In this document: in pieces, positions 51,501 through 62,972 of the stretch
Layout: each line of letters opens with the position of its first letter
Numbering within the stretch: position 1 is the stretch's first letter
NCBI GenBank assembly: GCA_950097015.1
Contig: CATNEN010000001.1
Coordinates: 9,667,001 to 9,731,000, forward strand
Reading direction: 5' to 3'
DNA from: Macrostomum hystrix
Lineage: Eukaryota > Platyhelminthes > Macrostomidae
DNA: 64,000 nucleotides
Position numbers and translations under genes: made by a program
Notes under the pieces: model-generated
The model's input: the letters and a program-made list of their open reading frames with translations, nothing else
The model's database searches: none
What the model was told of the DNA's origin: nothing

Positions 51501-54500
51501 CTAAAGGCGGTTACAGTGAAATTGGCTAGAGAATCAAGTTTGTTAATGAAAATTAACAAATAAACAAGCCACTTGTAACAGAAGCAGCGTACTCACAGTA
51601 TTATTGTCCTTGTTATGGGCCTGAGATCGTTTTATCAGCTTTGAACAAAGATTTTGTCAATGATATTGCTGATGATTGTCAGACTCACACAATTCAATCT
51701 AATCTTGTAGTTTTTATTTCATTAGGCTCGGAAGTAGAACATGGACCTATAGAGAAAATAGAACTAAAAAGTACATGATCATTACTATGATCACAATCAC
51801 TGAATTGGTCAAAATGTCTATATATCAGGCTCATTAAATCAGTGATTATCTTGATAGGTAGCAGACAATGGTCGGGGTCATTGAATCAGTGGTCATTGTA
51901 AGTTTTATTATTAAGGTCATAGAATTGGTCATTTGTCATATAGCAGACTATTATCAGGGTCATCTAACAGAGTCATACAGCAGACTATGATCAGGGTCAT
52001 CTAACAGAGTCATACAGCAGACTATGATCAGGGTCATCTAGCAGAGTCATACAGCAGACTATGATCAGGGTTATCTAGCAGAGTCATACAGCAGACTATG
52101 ATCAGGGTCATCTAGCAGAGTCATACAGCAGACTATGATCAGGGTTATCTAGCAGAGTCATACAGCAGACTATGATCAGGGTTATCTAGCAGAGTCATAC
52201 AGCAGACTATGATCAGGGTTATCTAGCAGAGTCATACAGCAGACTATGATCAGGGTCATCTAGCAGAGTCATACAGCAGACTATGATCAGGGTCATCTAG
52301 CAGAGTCATACAGCAGACTATGATCAGGGTCATCTAGCAGAGTCATACAGCAGACTATGATCAGGGTCATCTAGCAGAGTCATACAGCAGACTATGATCA
52401 GGGTCATCTAGCAGAGTCATACAGCAGACTATGATCAGGGTCATCTAGCAGAGTCATACAGCAGACTATGATCAGCATTTCCGTCACACCGCAGGACCTG
52501 AGTCTCGAAGTGTTTGTGGAATGCAGCTCCGTGCCAGAATGCGAGCGCAGCAAAGAAGAGTTAGCCGCCCTTTCAGATCAGTTCACTGCCATCTCGCCTA
52601 AATTAAAAACTTTTGTCTATGGCGAGGCCAACTTTACTGACAAGATGATCGACCTGATTGTCTGCCTGGGCGGTGATGGCACCCTACTGTACGCCAGCTC
52701 TTTGTTCAAAGCGGATGTGCCGCCAATTCTAGCCTTCCATTTGGGCAGTTTGGGATTTTTAACGCCGCACAGATTTGAGAATTATCGAGAGGATCTGCGC
52801 TCAGTGCTCAACAATCAGAGCTACTTCACTATGCGGTCAAGGCTAGCGTGCTCACTCTACAAAGCTTCTCAGGCTAGCACTGAGAAAAAACAGGTTTGTG
52901 CTCCTGATATTGCAATGCTTGATAAATGCAGATTTGCATTGATGTTGTGGTTCTTGCCCCTGTCTCACCTCTCCTCTACCTGCCTATCTCCCTCTCACTC
53001 TCCACCTTCTCCCTCTACTTCTCTCCCTCTCTACTTCTCTCCCTCTCCACTTTTCTCCCTCTACTTCTCTCCCTCTCCACTTCTCTCCCTCTCTACTTCT
53101 CCCCTCTACTTCTCTCCCTCTCTACTTCTCTCCCATTCTACTTCTCTCCCTCTCTACTTCTCCCTCTCTACTTCTCTCCCTCTCTACTTCTCTCCCATTC
53201 TACTTCTCTCCCTCTCTACTTCTCTCTCTCTCTAATTCTCCCCCTCTACTTCTCTCCCTCTCTACTTCTCTCCCATTCTACTTCTCTCCCTCTCTACTTC
53301 TCCCTCTCTACTTCTCTCCCTCTCTACTTCTCTCCCATTCTACTTCTCTCCCTCTCTACTTCTCTCTCTCTCCACTTCTCTCCCTCTCTACTTCTCTCCC
53401 TCTCTACTTCTCTCCCTCTCTACTTCTCTCCCTCTCTACTTCTCTTCCTTTCTACTTCTCTCCCTTTCTACTTTTCTCCCTCTCTACTTCTCTCCCTCTC
53501 TACTTCTCTCCCTCTCTACTTCTCTCCCTCTCTACTTCTCTCCCTTTCTACTTCTCTCCCTTTCTACTTCTCTCCCTCTCTACTTCTCTCCCTCTCTACT
53601 TCTCTCCCTCTCTACTTCTCTCCCTCTCTACTTCTCTCCCTCTCTACTTTTCTCCCTCTACTTTTCTCCCTTTCTACTTCTCTCCCTCTCTACTTCTCTC
53701 CCTCTCTACTTCTCTCCCTTTCTACTTCTCTCCCTCTCTACTTCTCTCCCTCTCTACTTCTCTCCCTTTCTACTTCTCTCCCTTTCTACTTCTCTCCCTC
53801 TCTACTTCTCTCCCTTTCTACTTCTCTCCCTCTCTACTTCTCTCCCTCTCTACTTCTCTCCCTCTCTACTTTTCTCCCTCTACTTCTCTCCCTCTCTACT
53901 TCTCTCCCTCTCCACTTTTCTCCCTCTACTTCTCTCCCTCTCTACTTCTCTCCCTCTCTACTTCTCTCCTTCTCTAAATCTCTCCCTCTCTACTTCTCTA
54001 CTGCTTTCTACTTCTCTCCCTCTCTACTTCTCTCCCTTTCTACTTCTCTCCCTCTCTACTTTTCTCCCTCTACTTCTCTCCCTTTCTACTTCTCTCCCTC
54101 TCTACTTCTCTCCCTCTCTACTTCTCTCCCTCTCCACTTTTCTCCCTCTACTTCTCTCCCTCTCTACTTCTCTCCCTCTCTAAATCTCTCCCTCTCTACT
54201 TCTCTACTGCTTTCTACTTCTCTCCCTCTCTACTTCTCTACTGCTTTCTACTTCTCTCCCTCTCTACTTCTCTCCTTCTCTAAATCTCTCCCTCTCTACT
54301 TCTCTACTGCTTTCTACTTCTCTCCCTCTCTACTTCTCTCCTTCTCTAAATCTCTCCCTCTCTACTTCTCTACTGCTTTCTATTTCTCTCCCTCTCTACT
54401 TCTCTACTGCTTTCTATTTCTCTCACTTTCTCCCTTACTTTCTCCACCTGTTTTCCCTTATTCCTATTTTCAGCAAAAGGTACCTTTGCTGACAGTTTGC

Positions 54501-57500
54501 TGTCAGGCCATATAGAAGCATTAAATTAACCATGCCTTAATTTAGCATCTAACAGTTTTCATCTCTCATTGTTCTACTTTAGATATGTCGTCGTGGATTA
54601 AAACAAAACTAGAGCTAGCTAGAATTGTTTAATTATGTTTCACGCCTTCTATTGTGATAACTGTCTTTACAATTCAGCAGTGAAGTGATTCTTTGTCTAG
54701 CTAAAGCTTTCATTCCAGAAAATTTAAATTTTGCTTCTTGTTTTGTATTGCATTCTTAAAAATTCGTTACATTTTTTACTACTTAGTAGGTACTGTCTTT
54801 AGGGAAGAAATAGCACTGGGAAACCTTTAAGTAAATCTGTGTTAAATATTTCGCTGACTCCAAATACAAAAGACTCTTTGTTTGGAAAATCCTATTTACT
54901 TGTTAAATTATCCAATCCACCCTTTTTTGTAGTCTCCAGTCTCCTCTTTTTGTCCGTCACCTTTCCTCCTCTCTCTTCCATCATTCCTATTCCCTAATCC
55001 CCATTCCCTAATCCTCATCCCCTAATTTCCATTCTCTAATCCCCATTCTCTAATCACGATTCCTTAATCTACATTAACTAATCCCAATTCCCTAATCCCA
55101 TTTCCTAATCTCCAGTCTCTAATCCTCATTCTCTAATTCCAATTCCCTAATCCTCATTTCCTAATCTCCAGTCTCTAATCCTCATTCTCTAATTCCAATT
55201 CCCTAATCCTCATTCTCTAATCCTAAATTCCTTAATCCCCATTCCCTGATCCCCATTCCCTAATCCTCATTCTCTAATCCCAATTCCCTAATCCTCATCT
55301 CCTAATTCCCATTCACTAATCCCCATTCTCTAATCCCCATTCTGTAATCGCCATTCTCTAATCCACATTCCCTAATCATCATTCCCTAATCCTCATTCTC
55401 TAATCCTAAATTCCTTAATCCCCATTCCCTGATCCCCATTCCCTAATCCTCATTCTCTAATCCCAATTCCCTAATCCTCATCTCCTAATTCCCATTCACT
55501 AATCCCCATTCTCTAATCCCCATTCTGTAATCGCCATTCTCTAATCATCATTCCCTAATCATCATTCCCTAATCCTCATTCTCTAATCCTAAATTCCTTA
55601 ATCCCCATTCCCTGATCCCCATTCCCTAATCCTCATTCTCTAATCCCAATTCCCTAATCCTCATTCTCTAATCCCAATTCCCTAATCCTCATCTCCTAAT
55701 TCCCATTCTCTAATCCCCATTCTGTAATCGCCATTCTCTAATCCACATTCCCTAATCATCATTCCCTAATCCCATTCCTAAATCCCCATTAAATAATCCA
55801 TATTACTTAATTCCTAATCTATATCCATATTCCTAGACGTCCTTAGTCCCTAATCCCTATTCCATATTCCCTAAAATATTCCGTAATCTATGATTCAAAA
55901 CGCGTTGCCCTTAATGTCCATTTCATTTTCCTCAATCAATTTCCGCTGTTTTCTTTTTTTCTCCCTTTCGTCCACCCTCCATATACCATCGCCGCTTCCA
56001 TTTTCTCGTTTCACACCTACTTTTTTTCTCGTACTTTGTATCAATTTTTTTCATTTCAGCTTTTGAACATATTTTTTTCTTCAAAAGAGAGTTAACATTT
56101 TAGTTAACTTACTGCAAATAATAAACTCTTTAGTCTAGTGACTTGCTACATTCTCTTCGTCAAATTTTCTGATCTTTCGAATCGAATCTGGGATTTTTAT
56201 CGCCATATTTCTCATATCTAAAAAGATTTACAGTTGAAAAAAAAATCCATTTTCATCAATAAGCTTTATTTTTATATCGATAAACTGAAACTCTTCATCT
56301 ATTAACCGAAACTCTTTATCTATAAACTGAAAACAATCATTTATAAACTGAAACCAATCATCTATAAACTGAAACCAATCATCTATAAACTGAAACCAAT
56401 CATTTATAAACTGAAACCAATCATCTATAAACTGAAACCAATCATCTATAAACTGAAACCAATCATTTATAAACTGAAACCAATCATTTATAAACTGAAA
56501 CCAATCATCTATAAACTGAAACCAATCATTTATAAACTGAAACCAATCATCTATAAACTGAAACCAATCATTTATAAACTGAAACCAATCATTTATAAAC
56601 TGAAACCAATGATCTATAAACAAACTCTGGTCCTATGCCCAACAGGTCCTCAACGAGGTGGTGATCGACCGCGGTCCTTCGGGCAATCTTTGCGTCCTTG
56701 ACGTTGTCATCGAAGATCAGACTGTGACCACTATGCAAGGCGACGGTTTGATAGTCAGCAGTCCCACCGGTAGCACAGCCTATGCCATGGCTGCTGGGGC
56801 CAACATGCTGCACCCGTCTGTGCCAGCTCTCCTACTGGCTCCAATCTGTCCGCACTCGCTCAGCTTCAGGCCCGTGATTCTGCCCGCTAGCACCGGCATC
56901 ACCGTCCGACTGGCTGAGTCGGCCAGGAGCAACGCCTGGGTTAGCTTCGATGGCCGCGACCGTCAGGAACTGTTGCCAGGTTGGCTTCATTGCGGCTGGG
57001 TTTGGGGAATATTTTATTGATTCCGGGATATTAGGTTTGAAATAGACGGGGTTTTAGCCTTGACGACATGAAGGTCGGGGATTCGATTCCTGACTCCGTT
57101 GGAACAATGTGTCCTTTAGCAAGACACTTTAAAAACTGCATTGCTGTTGGGTGTGGCGTCGTCCAGTCCATGGACTGAACAGCCGTACGCAGCATTCAGA
57201 TGCGTCGAGAAATAGCTGCGGCTGTGCTGTCGGCTGCACATCTATTATCTTGAACTCTACATCTATTAACTGAAACAAATTGTTTCATTAAGCTAGACAA
57301 TTAACTCTGCATTGCTTCAGTTCACCCAGCTAATAAATGAGTGCTGGCATCAGCTGGGGTAATTAAGGGTGGATATAGCTTCCCCCACCCCCAGTCCATG
57401 GACTGAACAGCAGTACAGTGCTTTCGGCTGCACATCTGGCCCAATCGGGGCAAGTTTAATTGATTATTATTAATACTAGTGGGATATCAATAACGATTGA

Positions 57501-57798
57501 TTGAACAATTCTGTCGCGCTCAGGCGATCACGTTGCCATCACCACGTCCGAGTACATGGTGCCATCGATATCGGCTCGCAGCCCGCTACAGGACTGGTTT
57601 AGCGGCCTGGCCGAGTGCTTTCATTGGAATGTGCGCTCGCTGCAGAAAGCTCTACCGACTAGCGGGTCCGCATCTAGCAGCTCGGGGGCGTTGGCTGTGG
57701 GGGCAGCGGCTGTCAACAATCATGTGACTAGCGCTGCGGTCGACTCAGCTTCGTCAGCATCGTCTGTGTCCGAAGCTTCGAAAGCCTCTTCAAATTGA
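48527..57798 (+). CDS. NADK: NAD kinase (five coding exons, 404 aa)
   Basis: NAD kinase phosphorylates NAD to NADP using ATP and supplies cytosolic NADP(H). Exons are 48527-48597, 51253-51388, 52495-52893, 56646-56979 and 57524-57798. All are GT-AG and in phase, 1215 nt in total. The GGDGT motif that binds substrate is at residues 128-132 ([16 protein letters not shown]), followed by [12 protein letters not shown]. The second signature, [15 protein letters not shown], starts at about residue 240, and [17 protein letters not shown] and [12 protein letters not shown] follow. [10 protein letters not shown] marks the start of the fold. It ends in a Ser/Ala-rich tail instead of the acidic tail of the human enzyme (446 aa). 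The N terminus [15 protein letters not shown] is basic and probably unstructured. A second possible first exon is at 49126-49436. Introns carry five separate arrays and two SINEs. Confidence 0.95.
48598..49125. other. NADK intron 1, first part
   Basis: AT-rich; a CTGGTAAGTAG donor-like string occurs at about 49083, shortly before the alternative first exon. Confidence 0.4.
49126..49436 (+). CDS. NADK: NADK candidate alternative first exon, version b
   Basis: An open frame of 103 codons starting [16 protein letters not shown]. It has Q-rich and A-rich stretches and ends [11 protein letters not shown] plus AG before a moderate donor (GTGGAT). The leftover AG gives the same phase as version a, so it can replace it. 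The [10 protein letters not shown] ending loosely resembles the QRLTW region before the catalytic fold of human NADK. It has no acceptor of its own. It could instead be an unrelated low-complexity frame; the opposite strand is also open. Confidence 0.5.
49690..50315. repeat. 48-bp (3 x 16) minisatellite, inverted orientation
   Basis: GAGATGAGACATGTGAGA and GGTAAGACACGGGA units. Read on the minus strand they give TCTCATCTCTCACATG and TCCCGTGTCTTACC, the same family as 14950-15470 and 38395-40870 in opposite orientation. It lies in NADK intron 1. Confidence 0.94.
50316..50789. other. NADK intron 1 spacer
   Basis: AT-rich; no exon recognised. Confidence 0.4.
50790..51180. repeat. 20-bp minisatellite with AGATCT palindromes, about 19 copies
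   Basis: ATCTGTTAAGATCTGACAAG units, each junction giving AAGATCTG or CAAGATCTG. It lies about 70 bp upstream of the NADK exon at 51253. Confidence 0.96.
51253..51388 (+). CDS. NADK: NADK exon 2
   Basis: The acceptor is TCTATCCGCAG and the donor is GTGACG then GTGAGTG. It encodes [20 protein letters not shown], then HVLVIKK and [13 protein letters not shown], matching the start of the catalytic fold. Confidence 0.93.
51389..51954. other. NADK intron 2 spacer
   Basis: AT-rich unique sequence; decayed ATGATCA-containing units appear towards its end. Confidence 0.4.
51955..52480. repeat. 37-bp minisatellite in NADK intron 2, about 14 copies
   Basis: Units contain CATACAGCAGACTATGATCA and GGGTCATCTAGCAGAG. 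The last unit ends about 15 bp before the acceptor of the next exon. Each unit holds several CAG trinucleotides. Confidence 0.96.
52495..52893 (+). CDS. NADK: NADK exon 3 (GGDGT motif)
   Basis: The acceptor is TCACACCGCAG and the donor is AAACAG then GTTTGTG; 399 nt, phase 0. An open frame extends a few codons upstream into the repeat, but phase with exon 2 fixes the start at GACCTGAGT. Confidence 0.95.
52960..54440. repeat. 16-bp pyrimidine minisatellite in NADK intron 3
   Basis: TCTACTTCTCTCCCTC units with CCTTTC and CCATTC variants. A composite with TCTCTACTGCTTTC recurs near 53995, 54200, 54235, 54300, 54365 and 54400. The plus strand is almost wholly pyrimidine. Confidence 0.96.
54441..54984. 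other. NADK intron 3 spacer
   Basis: AT-rich; no exon recognised. Confidence 0.4.
54985..55860. repeat. 13-14-bp minisatellite with long duplicated blocks
   Basis: CTAATCCCCATTC-type units with many variants. A block of about 180 bp containing TCCTAAATTCCTTAATCC recurs near 55220, 55400 and 55580. Confidence 0.93.
55861..56279. other. NADK intron 3 spacer
   Basis: T-rich unique sequence; nothing recognised. Confidence 0.4.
56280..56630. repeat. 22-bp minisatellite next to NADK exon 4, about 16 copies
   Basis: AACTGAAACCAATCATCTAT plus AA, with ATTTAT variants. It ends about 15-25 bp before the acceptor of exon 4. Confidence 0.96.
56646..56979 (+). CDS. NADK: NADK exon 4 (TGSTAY motif)
   Basis: The acceptor is CCCAACAG and the donor is TTGCCAG then GTTGGC; 334 nt. 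It encodes [29 protein letters not shown] and [11 protein letters not shown]. Confidence 0.97.
57038..57245 (+). mobile_element. SINE-like element, family 1, internally deleted
   Basis: GGGGTTTTAGCCTTGACGAC, then GGGGATTCGATTCC, CATTGCTGTTGGGTGTGGCG and CCATGGACTGAACAGCCGTA. It lacks part of the head and body. It lies in NADK intron 4. Confidence 0.8.
57295..57480 (+). mobile_element. SINE-like element, family 1, 5'-truncated
   Basis: It begins at TTAACTCTGCATTGCTTCAG and has AGCTGGGGTAATTAAGG and CCATGGACTGAACAG, ending in an ATTATTATTAATA tail. With the previous element it makes up most of the 544-bp intron 4. Confidence 0.8.
57524..57798 (+). CDS. NADK: NADK exon 5 (C terminus)
   Basis: The acceptor is GTCGCGCTCAG. 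It encodes [38 protein letters not shown] and then a Ser/Ala-rich tail to TGA. Confidence 0.95.
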
Positions 57799-58019
57799 AG
57801 GCAGAGTTGTATGCGTGTCTCTGTTACTGATTTAGATGTAACAAATCAAAGCAAAAATTAATATATTCTTAACTATTTTTGTAAGTTGACTCTGACATAT
57901 CTCCTATTTCGCTTGACGACTTGATTTATTAAATTTTTTAGTTTTTTACGCACAATAACGACACTTAGACAGTATTTTCATATGGATGTATGAATGTACA
58001 TTCAGCGTTAAACAACCCC

Positions 58020-58250
58020 AAAACATCAACCCGAATCAATGTATATTTGCTTGCAACCGCCCCAAAAAACTCTATCCCAAGCAATGTACATTCACCCCGC
58101 AACCGCCCCAATAAAACCGCCCCATATCGGCTATAAACTCTACCCTAGTGTACATTCACCCCGCAACCGCCTCAATAAAACTCTATCCCCAGTGTACATG
58201 CCCTCTGCAACCGCCCCAATAAACTCTAACCCAGCAATCTACTCATACAA
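58020..58250. repeat. Short array with repeated AATAAA, NADK 3' region
   Basis: Four or five diverged units of about 45-60 bp with AACCGCCCCAATAAAA and TGTACATTCACCCC. AATAAA occurs near 58109, 58172 and 58218, 310-420 nt after the NADK stop; these are candidate polyadenylation signals. Confidence 0.8.
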
Positions 58251-59054
58251 TCGTGTGCATTAAACTCAATAATTAAATATATTTTTCAATTCTTATTTTT
58301 CGTTTTTTCGAAAATATTTTACTAGCCTCACGTTTTCTTGACTCTAAACGATTTATTGCCGTGTTTAACGAATAAACAATTCAACAAGTTGACAACCGTT
58401 TTTTGCGTTCCATTTTAAAACCCAGATGCAGAAGGTAGTTTAATTGCATTTCTCTTGTCTCTTTGATCCTCTTATGTCTTAGAATATAATTAGATAATTA
58501 GATATTCACTTAGAATTCCCTTTCTTTATCCATCTAAGTGTATTCAGTTTCCAGTAAGTTAATTGTATATTTTATTTATTCTAGTAATAAGTTTTTCTGT
58601 TCTGACTCAAAGTGAAGTGCTTCTTTGGTTTATCACTGCTCTGATTAAAATTATTCTTTGACAGCTTTGCATTATTCTGAGTTTACATCGAGCGCTATTA
58701 TTCACTTTCTATTAACTTTCGCACGTTGTTCCTACATTAATTAAAATCATTTTTTTAAAACGTGAAAGAAATATCCCTGTTATTGACAGGAAAATGATTT
58801 GGCAGCCAAGATGACTGTCTTTGATTGCTTGTTACATTTTACTATCTAATATCTGCCATGGTGTAACAGTTATTAATTTCCACTTCAGAATATTTGATTC
58901 AGAATGTTTTTTATTGCCATATTGAATATATATTGCCATTAGGACAACTTTTGCTAATAATTTTCTATGTTTAACTATCATTTTTTAAGAAAACGATTCA
59001 TTATAATATTTAATTGCAATATTTGATTGTCTTTTCCTGGAATTGTGTATTAGA
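58251..59054. other. Spacer, no gene seen
   Basis: AT-rich; another AATAAA near 58370. No open frame of note. Confidence 0.4.
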
Positions 59055-59765
59055 GGATTTCTCGTCAAAGATGGCTATCAAATGATTTCTTGTCGAAATC
59101 GGCTATCAAAGAATTTCTTGTCGAAATCGGCTCTCAATCTTGTCGAAATCGGCTATCAAAGGATTTCTCGTCGAAATCGGCTATCAAAGCGATTTCTTGT
59201 CGAAATCGGCTATCAAGGATATCTCGTTGATATCGGCTATTAAAGGATTTCTTGTCGAAATCGACTATTAAGGATATCTCGTTGATATCGGCTATTAAAG
59301 GATTTCTTGTCGAAATCGACTATTAAGGATATCTCGTTGATATCGGCTATTAAAGGATTTCTTGTCGAAATCGACTATTAAGGATATCTCGTTGATATCG
59401 GCTATTAAAGGATTTCTTGTCGAAATCGGCTATTAAGGATATCTCGTTGATATCGGCTATTAAAGGATTTCTTGTCGAAATCGGCTATTAAGGATATCTC
59501 GTTGATATATGGGCTATTAAAGGATTTCTTGTCGAAATCAGCTATTAAGGATTTCTTGTTGATATCGGCTATTAAAGGATTTCTTGTCGAAATCGGCTAT
59601 TAAGGATATCTCGTTGATATCGGCTATTAAAGGATTTCTTGTCGAAATCGACTATTAAGGATATCTCGTTGATATCGGCTATTAAAGGATTTCTTGTCGA
59701 AATCGACTATTAAGGATATCTCGTTGATATCGGCTATTAAAGGATTTCTTGTCGAAATCGGCTAG
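59055..59765. repeat. 55-bp minisatellite made of two related halves
   Basis: Half-units GGATTTCTTGTCGAAATCGG and GGATATCTCGTTGATATCGG alternate with CTATTAA links. The first 150 bp has only the first half-type, so the dimer probably arose later and then amplified. Confidence 0.94.
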
Positions 59766-59919
59766 TAATCCAGCATATAAAAAACTTCGGTCCTACTTTC
59801 CTGTATTGTTACCAAAGTTCATATAATGTTTACTGTCTGCTATAATGGGCCCTTATTTTTTTTTTGGCTTTGAAATCCCAGCTTCAAAATATTTTTATGA
59901 TGGATGTTGTGGTTCACCT
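59766..59919. other. Spacer, no gene seen
   Basis: Unique AT-rich sequence; nothing recognised. Confidence 0.4.
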
Positions 59920-60350
59920 ACATGTGCAGGTAAGCTGCGACTCCCCAGGTCCCCAGAAAAGCGCCGCTCGACCCGCGTCCGGAGGAATGACAGAGAGAAA
60001 CAACAGACTCACAGTATCTCGGCTGATGCAACATTTAGTAGCCGGTCGGTTTTATTTGCACTAAAATAGACAGTCTCGTAATAGGTGGGCAGACGAGGTT
60101 AGCAGGGTCTAATTAACTGGGCACAACTATATAGCTAGGTTGGCACCACAGAACTCCAGGCTTTAACGACAAAACAAACAGGGGGTGGGGTAAGAGTGGG
60201 GTAAGGCGGGTGAGATGTACATTCAACAATTAGGGGTAGGCTGGGCGATCGATACATATGAACTGGGGTGGGGGGCACGCTAGCCGACTGGCGGGGCAGG
60301 GAATGAGAAAGAGATAAAAATGATAGGGCAGAGGTGAGGGCTGCGTTACG
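59920..60350 (-). mobile_element. Possible solo LTR
   Basis: On the minus strand it starts TGTCGTAACGCAGCCC and ends GAGTCGCAGCTTACCTGCA, giving TG...CA ends. Inside are a TATA-like CTATATAG (near 60130) and AATAAA (near 60050) in the order expected for an LTR promoter and polyadenylation signal. No primer-binding site or internal coding region follows, and I could not find a clean target duplication. Confidence 0.4.
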
Positions 60351-60534
60351 ACAATGATCTCTGTTTCCTTAAAAAACACCAAAAGGGATTAACAAAATCA
60401 GTGTCGTCAGCGTCAGCCTTTGTCGATTGGGAATTTTAACTTGCACAAAATAAGCTTTCTTTAAGAATTATGACGCCCGCACAGCTCTAGCCATAATAAA
60501 AAATAGCCAAGCGGACAAGTATTTCAATCAAAGT
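60351..60534. other. Spacer, no gene seen
   Basis: Unique sequence; nothing recognised. Confidence 0.4.
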
Positions 60535-60990
60535 TCTGGAAATGTCAATAAGAAATGTCAGGTTTTGTAACTGTCAATAAGAAATGTCAGGTTTTGTAAC
60601 TGTCAATAAGAAATGTCAGGTTTTGTAACTGTCAATAAGAAATGTCAGGTTTTGTAACTGTCAATAAGAAATGTCAGATTTTTGTAACAGTCAGTTAGAA
60701 ATTTCTGGTTTTGTAACAGTCAGTAAGAAATATCAAGTTTTTGTCGCAGTCAGTAAGAAGTTTCTGGTTTTCATACTGTCAGTAAGAACTGTCAGCTTTT
60801 CAAACTGTCAGTAAGCAGTCTAGTTTTTGAGTTGTCAGTAAGCAATGTCAGGTATTCGAGTTGTCAGCAAGCAATGTCAGTTATTCGAGTTGTCAGTAAG
60901 CAATGTCAGTTATTCGAGTTGTCAGTAAGCAATGTAAGGTATTCGAGTTGTCAGCAAGCAATGTCAGGTTTGTAATTGTCAGTAAGAAAT
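60535..60990. repeat. 29-bp minisatellite, degenerating downstream
   Basis: AATGTCAGGTTTTGTAACTG plus TCAATAAG. It is perfect for five units, then decays into TCAGTAAG-type variants to 60990. Confidence 0.92.
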
Positions 60991-61480
60991 CTGCTAACAG
61001 TCATGAACAAGCAAGTTTTGCAAAGCAACCCTGAATCCAAATTAGTTTCTGTCTGAGCCAATGAGAACACAGAAAGGACATTGTTACTTGTCGTATAAGA
61101 TTGGACGCTGAGAAAAAGCATTCGCGGTTAGTATTTAAATGCATTTGAGAAATCTAGCTTCACGCTCACTTTTAATTCATCCTTTGTCTCTGTCTTTCTG
61201 TATGCAGCTTTCAATGCCTGCTTTTGCTTCATGAAAGCTAGTTAATAAGCATTATAATTTTCACGATTCTCCTTAAATAGGTGAGTCAATTTAATTTCAT
61301 AGTGAGCAGCTGCTCCCATTTAATTGATCTATCGTAAGTCCCGCTTTTTTAACAGAAATTATGAATAATAATTTGGTTTCTTGTAGGTTGATTGAAATTT
61401 AAGTGCAGCACTTGATTCTAACCCGGTAATTTGGGGAGTTTTTTATTTAGGTTTTAATTAGACGGAGAAAATTAGTCTAC
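60991..61480. other. Spacer upstream of 20-bp array
   Basis: AT-rich; it may hold 5' sequence of the GPCR gene, but no exon can be placed. Confidence 0.4.
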
Positions 61481-62840
61481 ATGTGATAGAGTGGGTGGAG
61501 ATGTGATAGAGTGGGTGGAGATGTGATAGAGTGGGTGGAGATGTGATAGAGTGGGTGGAGATGTGATAGAGTGGGTGGAGATGTGATAGAGTGGGTGGAG
61601 ATGTGATAGAGTGGGTGGAGATGTGATAAAGTGGGTGGAGATGTGATAGAGTGGGTGGAGATGTGATAGAGTGGGTGAAGATGTGATAGAGTGGGTGGAG
61701 ATGTGATAGAGTGGGTGAAGATGTGATAGAGTGGGTGGAGATGTGATAGAGTGGGTGGAGATGTGATAGAGTGGGTGGAGATGTGATAAAGTGGGTGGAG
61801 ATGTGATAGAGTGGGTGGAGATGTGATAGAGTGGGTGGAGATGTGATAGAGTGGGTGGAGAAATGATAGAGTGGGTGGAGATGTGATAGAGTGGGTGGAG
61901 AAATGATAGAGTGGGTGGAGATGTGATAGAGTGGGTGGAGATGTGATAAAGTGGGTGGAGATGTGATAGAGTGGGTGGAGAAATGATAGAGTGGGTGGAG
62001 ATGTGATAGAGTGGGTGGAGATGTGATAGAGTGGGTGGAGATGTGATAGAGTGGGTGGAGATGTGATAAAGTGGGTGGAGATGTGATAGAGTGGGTGGAG
62101 ATGTGATAGAGTGGGTGGAGATGTGATAGAGTGGGTGGAGATGTGATAGAGTGGGTGGAGATGTGATAGAGTGGGTGGAGATGTGATAGAGTGGGTGGAG
62201 ATGTGATAAAGTGGGTGGAGATGTGATAGAGTGGGTGGAGAAATGATAGAGTGGGTGGAGATGTGATAGAGTGGGTGGAGATGTGATAGAGTGGGTGGAG
62301 ATGTGATAGAGTGGGTGGAGATGTGATAGAGTGGGTGGAGATGTGATAGAGTGGGTGGAGATGTGATAGAGTGGGTGGAGATGTGATAGAGTGGGTGAAG
62401 ATGTGATAAAGTGGGTGGAGATGTGATAGAGTGGGTGGAGATGTGATAGAGTGGGTGGAGATGTGATAAAGTGGGTGGAGATGTGATAGAGTGGGTGGAG
62501 ATGTGATAGAGTGGGTGGAGATGTGATAGAGTGGGTGGAGATGTGATAGAGTGGGTGGAGATGTGATAGAGTGGGTGGAGATGTGATAGAGTGGGTGGAG
62601 ATGTGATAGAGTGGGTGAAGATGTGATAGAGTGGGTGGAGATGTGATAGAGTGGGTGGAGATGTGATAGAGTAGGTGGAGATGTGATAGAGTGGGTGGAG
62701 ATGTGATAGAGTAGGTGGAGATGTGATAGAGTAGGTGGAGATGTTATAGAGTGGGTGGAGATGTGATAAAGTCGGTGGAGATGTGATAAAGTGGGTGGAG
62801 ATGTGATAGAGTGGGTGGAGATGTGATAGAGTGGGTGGAG
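61481..62840. repeat. 20-bp minisatellite, 68 copies, very uniform
   Basis: ATGTGATAGAGTGGGTGGAG units without a single indel over 1360 bp. Differences are point changes only (AAATGATAG, GATAAAG, GGGTGAAG). The uniformity suggests a recent expansion. The long minus-strand frame is an artefact. Confidence 0.98.
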
Positions 62841-62972
62841 ATATGTGGGGTGGGTGAGTTACAAGCACTTAGACATGCCATGGAAAATCAGTATTAAAGC
62901 CATCAGCAGCGCCCGTCAAATCCACCAGCAATCGCCAGCAAAATCCGTGACTTCTCAATCGCCAACCAGACG

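Noticed and set aside
52926-54515. Plus-strand frame of 529 codons next to NADK exon 3
   Set aside because: It is the pyrimidine array of intron 3. NADK exons 3 and 4 join in phase across it and restore a normal protein.
61477-62868. Minus-strand frame of 463 codons
   Set aside because: It is a translation of the stop-free 20-bp array only.
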